Shown here one piece after another: positions 58,655-64,000 of a stretch of 64,000 nucleotides of DNA. The DNA is taken from assembly GCF_001676055.1 (NCBI RefSeq), contig NZ_LZEX01000002.1:62001-126000 (forward strand), in the 5' to 3' direction. Source of the DNA: Morganella psychrotolerans (GTDB taxonomy: Bacteria; Pseudomonadota; Gammaproteobacteria; Enterobacterales; Enterobacteriaceae). Under the pieces are notes generated by a model, which did no database searches, was not told where the DNA came from, and worked only from the letters and a program-made list of their open reading frames with translations. The translations under genes and the position numbers were made by a program. How positions within the stretch are numbered: position 1 is the stretch's first letter; the number at the start of each line of letters is the position of its first letter.

Positions 58655-59124
58655 ATGGGAAAATTTAATAATATATTAGATGACGAATTCCTTTCATCTT
58701 TTACCGATAATATTCAATTAAAAAAATTGCCGCCAAACCGAATCCGCAAGCATTCCCGATGGGCGTTTGTTCATACAACAGCAAAACACAGACCTGACGG
58801 GTCACTAACTCCCGCAGTGAGGAAAATGAGAGTTAATGATAATAACGCCTGGTACTCAGGTCTGAAAAAAGCAGGAATTGAAGATTTTCGATTCCATGAC
58901 TTACGGCATACTTGGGCTAGTTGGTTGGTGCAATCCGGGGTTCCGCTTTCAGCGCTTCAGGAAATGGGGGATGGGGGATGGGAAAGCATAGAGATGGTAA
59001 GACGATATGCTCATCTGGTACTGAATCATTTAAGTGATCACGCACGACAATTGACGTTATTCTTGAGGGTAACGACACAATTACGACACAAGGAGGAAAT
59101 CAGGCAGGATTGAAACTAGCATAA
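58655..59124 (+). pseudogene. Tyrosine integrase C-terminal fragment
   Basis: Only the catalytic half of a phage-type tyrosine integrase is present. The motif [20 protein letters not shown] carries Arg and the His-x-x-Arg box, and [13 protein letters not shown] carries the nucleophile Tyr. A six-base duplication (GGGGAT) inserts Gly-Asp in [13 protein letters not shown], before the conserved His/Trp position. Near 59,050 the frame slips: an added A would give [13 protein letters not shown], ending at the TAA at 59,122-59,124, instead of the present end at 59,113. The first ~25 residues do not look like integrase. A remnant, likely inactive; the int end is 15 bases from the att-like site. Confidence 0.85.
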
Positions 59125-59138
59125 CTCTTTGATTTATA

Positions 59139-59160
59139 TGGTACCCCTACAGGATTCGAT
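59139..59160. other. Possible att site (tRNA 3'-end remnant)
   Basis: TGGTACCCCTACAGGATTCG and the next two bases read, on the minus strand, like a tRNA T-loop/acceptor end (TTCGAATCCTGTAGGGGTAC then CA). It most resembles the tRNA-Arg(CCU) ends used by many phages (from memory). No complete tRNA lies beside it, so it looks like the element side of an attachment site. Confidence 0.55.
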
Positions 59161-59316
59161 ATAAAGACATTTATCATTGATAAATAACAGATATTACCCA
59201 TTCAATTATCTACCATGCCCCCAATAATGCCCCCTTTTGTTTTTGTGAAGATTTCTTTGGGCTATTTTTAAACAGGCTGATACAAGATGACGAGGGTGTG
59301 CTACGTTGCAAAAATA

Positions 59317-59535
59317 TCATCGCCACCATAATTTATTGCAGATAGTGAAACACCGACTAAGCAGAACCCTACCCGTAACCTCCCCGTTATTTTCCACTGC
59401 CTCCGTTTCAAACGGAACCGTGATATTCGGATAATAATTTTCGTCAGATCCGCACACCGAGCTACCCCGATAATATCGGGTCAGTTTAGAGAGGTGATTT
59501 TCCCTCTTTAAATTTCCCGATTTCAAATCAGACAA
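59317..59535 (-). CDS. Small hypothetical protein
   Basis: 72 residues, not recognised. It begins 13 bases after the OB-fold gene stop on the same strand, with codon use similar to it, and has no membrane helix. The middle has a Tyr/Cys/Ser-rich segment, and the C-terminus ends in KLWWR. A short island gene or the start of a decayed longer gene. Confidence 0.4.
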   Translation of the reverse strand: MSDLKSGNLKRENHLSKLTRYYRGSSVCGSDENYYPNITVPFETEAVENNGEVTGRVLLSRCFTICNKLWWR

Positions 59536-59547
59536 TACTAACTTTTA

Positions 59548-59835
59548 CTAACAGGTAACTATCTGCGCCGCGGTGAGCTGATACCCGTTAAACCACTCAT
59601 GCCGACCAATGGCAATAACCTGACTCCCTTTCTGGCAGGTCATCAGTTCCAGTGCGTTCATATCGAATGCTACCAGTTTCAGCGGGTACGGGCTGCGGCG
59701 TTCGCTCTCTGCCTGAATGGTCAGAGTTGCCATTACCTTACCTGTCACCGTCTTAACCCGCTGAGGCGGTTTAGTGACAGTTCCGGTTACTGTGGCTGTG
59801 GCTGTGACGGGCTTTACTTTTCGGTATGTGCGCAT
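59548..59835 (-). CDS. OB-fold single-strand-binding-like protein
   Basis: 95 residues. After a Thr/Val-rich N-terminus (TATATVTGTVT) the segment GKVMATLTIQAESERRS, VAFDMNALELMTCQKGSQVIAIG and the ending NGYQLTAAQIV have the strand pattern of small OB-fold proteins (SSB/PriB-like) found in satellites and integrative elements. It would bind single-stranded DNA in replication. Part of the replication/control module that ends with the DUF927 gene. Confidence 0.6.
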   Translation of the reverse strand: MRTYRKVKPVTATATVTGTVTKPPQRVKTVTGKVMATLTIQAESERRSPYPLKLVAFDMNALELMTCQKGSQVIAIGRHEWFNGYQLTAAQIVTC

Positions 59836-60757
59836 GGTTCACCTGATTCATTAAGTCGGTGTACGGCGTTGCCGCATACCCCGGTTACTGAGACTGTAGA
59901 TAGTATAACGCATTGATTAGATTGCAGGTGGTCACAGTGACCTCCGATGATACGGGAAAATCCCGCATGTAAAACCTTACCGTAATCTTGTTGTTCTTCT
60001 AGGCTGTTACTTTGGCTTGTATCGCCATACATCACAATTTAAATTCTGCGCTGATAATGAAATTACATAACAGTATCAATTAAATAACGGGGTGTTATCG
60101 CTGGTGACATCTCAAATTATGATAAATGTCTATATCAAAAACCTCACCGTAATCTCACCGTTGTTCAGTGCCGTAACCCGTTGATTTCCCCGAGACCGTC
60201 ACTTTGTCCCGCGCAGAGTGATTTGCTTCCCTCGTTGATGAGGGTGGCATAGCTTAACGTGCTGATATTTATCCAGAGTGTGATTTAGCATTCTGGTATG
60301 AGCCGCCGATACCGGAGCCTCCTGTCCGGGTATTGCCCTGACGCAACCCGCAGATATCACGGTCTGCGCTGGTGGTCTGTCCGGTGATTGTCCGATACCT
60401 CAGCGGCGACCATTCCGGTGATATCAACAAAATGGTACGCAGGAGCAACCAGGCTATTTCGCTGCGTACCGGTCTGCGTACCAATGGCGATAGAGCCAGT
60501 AATCATACGTGGCTGATTCACACTCAACGGCATTCTCGATGTCTGGTTTTGTGAGGTTTCGATGTCAGGTTTTGACAGGTTAGAATGTTAACATTTGTAA
60601 ACATCTGAGGGCTTTCTTCTGGCTGGCTTACTCATCGCTCCGGTACTCCAACCGTTACCCTTTCCGACTATTGTGATAATCACAACGGTACAAAGCGCAA
60701 AATTGAGCTTTGCTTGTTTAACAGTATGTTAGATTTAAAATAGCTTACTATTTGAAC
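59836..60757. other. Region with no sure gene
   Basis: About 920 bases. Two similar stretches, CCTTACCGTAATCTTGTTGTT near 59,973 and CCTCACCGTAATCTCACCGT near 60,143, look like diverged copies. A possibly decayed small gene (60,199-60,506, listed separately) lies inside. Otherwise nothing is supported. Confidence 0.4.
60199..60506 (-). pseudogene. Possible decayed small island ORF
   Basis: From the ATG at 60506 a frame reads MITGSIAIGTQTGTQRNS, VAPAYHFVDITGMVAAE and stops at 60357. A shifted frame then reads TVISAGCVRAIPGQEAPVSA to 60199. The wording resembles small hypothetical proteins of enterobacterial phage and P4-like islands, but I cannot name a family. A single frameshift near 60,360 would join the halves. 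Confidence 0.3.
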
Positions 60758-60776
60758 TGTATAACACCGTTATACA
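60758..60776 (+). promoter_or_regulatory. Palindrome before ribbon-helix-helix gene
   Basis: TGTATAAC-ACC-GTTATACA is a perfect 8-base inverted repeat; a TATAAT follows at 60781-60786. It lies 43 bases before the start of the ribbon-helix-helix gene and is a good candidate for its autoregulatory operator. Confidence 0.7.
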
Positions 60777-60818
60777 CTGGTATAATATCCAGCACCTACC
60801 AGTAAAAGGACTTTCATC

Positions 60819-61238
60819 ATGAGCAACTCTAACCTTGTCGCCTTTCGTCTCCCTGCTGAACTCCAGACCCTGTTTAATGATGCTGTAACGGCTTCCGGCA
60901 GTGATAAGACATCATGGATAGTCTCAGCCATCAAAGAGAAAATGAACCGTCCGGAGAATGCCCCTGACACTCGTATGCTGACGCTGGTGGAAAGACTGGA
61001 ATCAGCCGCCGCTTCTCTGATTGTCGGTAAAGCTGATATCCCGCCTCACGCCTACAATGAACCGGCAATCGTCGCTGTGGTGAATCTGGTGCTGTCTGAG
61101 GGGGTGGATAACGGGCGTGTTATTGCGGAACGGGTTAACGAGGCTGGTTATCAGACTAAAGCCGGTAAGGCGTGGGATAAGGATATCTATTCAGCGTGGA
61201 AGCGGCACAAAGACATTGCCGGGAAGTTGGGGAACTGA
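60819..61238 (+). CDS. Ribbon-helix-helix DNA-binding protein
   Basis: 139 residues. The N-terminal SNLVAFRLPAELQTLFNDAV then TSWIVSAIKEKM is a ribbon-helix-helix pattern (beta strand with alternating residues, helices, hydrophobic core). The C-terminal half, with YQTKAGKAWDKDIYSAWKRH, resembles recombinase-type DNA-binding segments. Likely a regulator of the element. A palindromic site and a TATAAT lie just upstream. Confidence 0.72.
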   Translation: MSNSNLVAFRLPAELQTLFNDAVTASGSDKTSWIVSAIKEKMNRPENAPDTRMLTLVERLESAAASLIVGKADIPPHAYNEPAIVAVVNLVLSEGVDNGRVIAERVNEAGYQTKAGKAWDKDIYSAWKRHKDIAGKLGN

Positions 61239-61246
61239 TTTGCGCA

Positions 61247-61645
61247 GCTCGTCCGCAATTGCCTGACTGACCTTAGCATTTCTGTACATCCATCAGTGCG
61301 TAATCCGGTGCTGGTTTTATCCCTAAACCCCGTCATGTCTGGATTTGGCATGGTTCGCACTGCGCAGTTTCCGGGTTTCGTTTTGCGCAGTTCGGTGCGC
61401 AATAAGGCGGTACATGCGTTAGGAATCGTGAGGTGGCATTGTTTGAATTACCTTATCAAACCTTATCATCCTGAACGTTAGCAAATATTAGCATCCGTAC
61501 CAGGTCAGAAACGCCAGATAACGTTATCAATTGTTATCATTTAACCTAAGATTTCCTAAGATTTCCTAAGATTCAGACCGATAAACCTTAAGAAAACTCA
61601 AGATTCTGGCATCAGAAAAACGTTAAGATTTGTTAAGATTAAACG
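61247..61645. repeat. Short-repeat region, possible origin or control site
   Basis: Three repeat types occur: TGCGCA at several places in 61,242-61,405; ATAACGTTATCA/TTGTTATCA and AACCTTATCA around 61,450-61,540; and CCTAAGATTT in three tandem copies at 61545-61574, followed by related AAGATT units and two GTTAAGATT at 61622-61639. AT-rich and gene-free, as in replication origins with iterons. Confidence 0.6.
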
Positions 61646-61752
61646 TCTATATTTGTCGCTATTCAGCCCGCATTCACGGGCTTCCTACGGTGTACATAAA
61701 TCATCAAAGCTGACAGCCTCGCGCGCGTGTGCGCGTACTGGTGTTTAAATCA

Positions 61753-61944
61753 TCAAAGTTCACGCTGTAATTTCTCACTGATAGCTTGTCTGACGAACTC
61801 AGCACGATTGCCCCGCGTGTACCTGCTACCTTTGATATGGCTGTCTACCTCATCAATGATCGACTGTTCACAGGTGACTATCAGCCGCGTTGTCGGTGTA
61901 CCGTTAAAGTAGCGGTTAGTCTGTTTCTTTGTGCTTTTTTGCAT
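61753..61944 (-). CDS. Small CopG/Arc-type repressor
   Basis: 63 residues from the ATG at 61944 (MQKSTKKQTNRYF) with GAGG upstream. TTRLIVTCEQSIIDEVDSHI then YTRGNRAEFVRQAISEKL is a ribbon-helix-helix core of the type used by plasmid copy-number and partition regulators. It overlaps the end of the ProQ/FinO gene by 29 bases. Confidence 0.75.
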   Translation of the reverse strand: MQKSTKKQTNRYFNGTPTTRLIVTCEQSIIDEVDSHIKGSRYTRGNRAEFVRQAISEKLQREL

Positions 61945-62401
61945 GGTCTGCCTCACGTTCCCACTTCTCCAGCTTCCTCTGTGCGTCCTGCTGCTGTTCC
62001 GGTGTTACCTCACCGTTTGGCTGTCCGGTCATATCAAAACGACTGCCGCCCAGAGTAAGGGCTTTCAGATACACTTTGCGGTTAATGTAGTCGTACAGCC
62101 CCTGCTTGATGTGTGAAACGGTAATATCCAGCTCCCGCGCCTCAGCATCGGCAATCATCTGTTCCCGTATACCAATTGCCAGCGGTCTGGCTCCCTGCTC
62201 TGTGAATATCGTCCAGTGCTGCGCTATCCGGTCTGTGCGCCGTTTCCGCTTCTTCGCGTGAGCATCTGCCTTGTTTTTCTTCTGGGGCTGCTGTGGGGCT
62301 TCCTGCTGCGTTTTATCCGGTGCGCTTTTTGGTGCTTCGGTAGCTGGTGGATTTGTAACAATTCTTTTACTTTTCTTTAGTGACAATATCGGTCTGGTCA
62401 T
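61916..62401 (-). CDS. ProQ/FinO-domain RNA-binding protein
   Basis: 161 residues. A Lys/Pro/Gln-rich disordered N-terminus (about 1-50) precedes the FinO/ProQ fold: WTIFTEQGARPLAIGIREQM, then SHIKQGLYDYINRKVYLKAL and GSRFDMTGQPNGEVTPEQQ. Such proteins bind small RNAs with 3' U-tails and control plasmid or element genes; here probably those of the integrative element. It is upstream of the small CopG-type gene on the same strand and just beyond a repeat array. Confidence 0.92.
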   Translation of the reverse strand: MTRPILSLKKSKRIVTNPPATEAPKSAPDKTQQEAPQQPQKKNKADAHAKKRKRRTDRIAQHWTIFTEQGARPLAIGIREQMIADAEARELDITVSHIKQGLYDYINRKVYLKALTLGGSRFDMTGQPNGEVTPEQQQDAQRKLEKWEREADHAKKHKETD

Positions 62402-62451
62402 TTTTTTTATATCTCACAAAAATAAATGTTTTATATAAAGCGCAAAAAAAC

Positions 62452-62767
62452 AGTGTGTCGAGTGTGTCAGTGTGTCAAGTGCGGTACAAAAAATAGCCAT
62501 ACTCTTTTATATCAATAGCTTTACTCTGTACGATATTTAACCTGCTGACACACTCGATACCTGTTCTGACACACTCGACCCCTGATTTGACACACTCTGC
62601 GCATTTTTTAACCAATGGCACAAAGAAAAAAGAGTGTGTCAGAAACGATGAAAAGTGTGTCAGATACGCCCTGAAGTGTGTCACGAGTGTGTCAGCTTTT
62701 TTAGTTAATAACCTTTAAAATCAATATTATGTTATTTTTTATACAGGTCTGACACACTTGACACACT
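62452..62767. repeat. Twelve copies of AGTGTGTCA/TGACACACT, phased
   Basis: AGTGTGTCA (or reverse complement) starts at 62452 (last base varied), 62461 and 62469 forward; 62546, 62567 and 62588 reverse; 62633, 62654, 62675 and 62686 forward; 62750 and 62759 reverse. The middle groups are exactly 21 bases apart, two helical turns. The array fills the gap between the ProQ/FinO gene and the DUF927 gene. It has the look of iterons or operators for an initiator protein. Confidence 0.9.
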
Positions 62768-62793
62768 ACTTTTTTTCTCATTACATGAAAGCG

Positions 62794-64000
62794 TCATTCT
62801 GGCTGGCAATCTTCCGGCGCATACATCAGGACATAGAACAACGGTCTGTTACCATCAACCGTTATCGTGCGCTTTTTATACCTGCCTTTATCACCTTTTT
62901 GTAACATTCCTGTTTCTGCCAGTGCCTTTTCTGCCATTTTGACATTAAAGTCTTTGACGATTTCATCCGTAAAGGCTTTCGGGAAAGTGTGAAACAGCGT
63001 TATGCCGTCTCTCACCTCTCTGTACCCTGCGATATTGCTCACGCGGTCACTGCCCGTCATGTACGGATGAACGGCAAACCGGCTGAACGCATAGGCATTT
63101 AAAAAGCCCTCTGCCTGCTCTTTAATCTGCTCAAGTTCTTTATTACCCGTGCCAAATTCGGCGATCCACGCATTAAATCCCGCCTGAACCGCATCACGGC
63201 AATCCTGCTCATTCCAGCCGGTGATTACCCGCCCCATGATTAATGCTGCCTCAATCGTGGCGAACCGGTCGCTTGCACGGTGTACCTGTTCCCCGTAACT
63301 GGCAGGGATCAACTTGTTCCAGCGGTGCTGTGCGGCTTTATAGATTTCACGGGCTTCCTCTTTGCGGGCTGACAGGTACTCAATCCAGTACCGCCCTGCC
63401 GCCCCGTAGCTGGTACGGCAATTGACTTTGATTAAATCGGCGTGTGCTTTTCCTGTCCCGCATCCGTGTAATTCCGTGGCACGCTCTATCGGGATATTGA
63501 GTAACCGGAGTAACTGACCGGCGTTAATTTTAATGCCTGCCGCGTTTAAAAATGTCTCAATGTCTTTTTCACCTGTGCTGACCGCGACTGTCCGCCAGTT
63601 TTGCACCTGCCGGTTGCCGCCGTCTTTCGCGCCCTGAATTTTGCCTTTGCCGTTAAACAGCGTGTATGCCGATTTGTAGACGTGGCGCGGGTCTGCTCCC
63701 TGTCCGACTTCATCCAGATATAAAAGCCCGTCATTGTGCGCCACGGCTTCGTTAGTCATGCCGTATTCTGTGCCGTACCATGTCAGCCGCTGCAAATCGG
63801 GATCACCGTACAGACTGACCGCCATATCTGCGGTGGTGCTCTTGCCGGCGGTCGATTGTGCGTACAGGTGAATACCGAAGCTGTCCGCGCCGGTAATGCC
63901 CGTCATGGGTGCTGCCAATGCTGCGCCGATAGCGAACATCATAAAGCTATTGCCATTGGCTAACCGTGCCACATCATCCCGCCAGTTTTCCGGTGAGCCG
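62794..64000 (-). CDS. DUF927-domain helicase-like protein, partial
   Basis: At least 402 residues; the frame is open at the window edge, with ENWRDDVARLANGNSFMMF preceding the first internal Met at 63972. Walker A lies in YAQSTAGKSTTA and Walker B in GLLYLDEVGQG, as in DUF927 proteins, which are superfamily-3-like ATPases attached to primase domains in satellites and integrative elements. They drive element replication. The N-terminal primase/TOPRIM part would be outside. It reads away from the phased 9-mer array, its probable binding site (inference). Confidence 0.85.
   Translation of the reverse strand, partial: GSPENWRDDVARLANGNSFMMFAIGAALAAPMTGITGADSFGIHLYAQSTAGKSTTADMAVSLYGDPDLQRLTWYGTEYGMTNEAVAHNDGLLYLDEVGQGADPRHVYKSAYTLFNGKGKIQGAKDGGNRQVQNWRTVAVSTGEKDIETFLNAAGIKINAGQLLRLLNIPIERATELHGCGTGKAHADLIKVNCRTSYGAAGRYWIEYLSARKEEAREIYKAAQHRWNKLIPASYGEQVHRASDRFATIEAALIMGRVITGWNEQDCRDAVQAGFNAWIAEFGTGNKELEQIKEQAEGFLNAYAFSRFAVHPYMTGSDRVSNIAGYREVRDGITLFHTFPKAFTDEIVKDFNVKMAEKALAETGMLQKGDKGRYKKRTITVDGNRPLFYVLMYAPEDCQPE

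Noticed and set aside
59139-59230. Complete tRNA gene at the att-like site
   Set aside because: Only the 3'-end-like stretch is present; the sequence beyond it does not form D or anticodon arms.
62475-62684. 69-residue frame full of Thr-His and Glu-Cys-Val repeats
   Set aside because: It is produced by the AGTGTGTCA repeats and has no ribosome site.
62452-62767. CRISPR array
   Set aside because: The 9-mers change orientation and lie 8-21 bases apart, too short and irregular for CRISPR repeats.

Overview
The window reads as chromosome of an enterobacterial species, most likely in the Morganellaceae. This is inferred from its intermediate base composition and from the mix of a type VI secretion system (T6SS), chaperone-usher fimbriae, a TolC/ABC/HlyD exporter and island remnants. 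I cannot fix genus or species from sequence alone.

Positions 1-32,000 hold a complete T6SS as two divergent gene sets separated by an AT-rich gap (21,790-22,758). The minus-strand set runs clpV, a four-gene fimbrial cluster (pilin, chaperone, usher, minor pilin), tssB, tssC, hcp, tssJ, tssK, tssL, tssM, an unknown gene, vgrG, a PAAR-like gene and a partial gene leaving the window. The plus-strand set runs tssF, tssG, tssA, a fimbrial-adhesin-like gene, a GT60-type glycosyltransferase, a DotU-like and a TssM/OmpA-like membrane protein, and an Eag-type chaperone (DUF1795). A GT25-type glycosyltransferase lies convergent at the end. Fimbrial and glycosylation genes are thus woven into both T6SS arms, and VgrG ends in a Thr-Thr-Pro-Ser repeat tail that could be a glycan acceptor.

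Positions 32,900-53,100 hold adhP, a pirin, a type I secretion operon, a small secreted protein, a microcin V-like remnant (double-glycine-type precursor plus a CvaA fragment), an SPFH protein, a second fimbrial operon with two chaperones, and an acuI-type oxidoreductase with its TetR regulator. The two promoters of that last pair share a near-identical operator.

Positions 53,170-64,000 are mobile DNA: an IS3-family copy with a nonsense-broken transposase, an AT-rich block with a four-gene operon (P-loop kinase, GNAT fused to a PUA/EVE-like domain, ASCH protein, GNAT) that I do not recognise as a described system, a damaged integrase beside a tRNA-3'-end-like att site, and a replication/control module (OB-fold protein, two ribbon-helix-helix proteins, ProQ/FinO protein, DUF927 helicase-like protein) with two repeat-rich regions, one being twelve phased copies of a 9-mer.

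Many genes are split by single-base indels. All seven lesions in A or T runs need one base fewer, and the three beside G or C runs need one base more. This could be a systematic sequencing error or real decay. For tssM, transcriptional slippage on the poly-A run is a precedented alternative. I annotate the restored genes and note each break.
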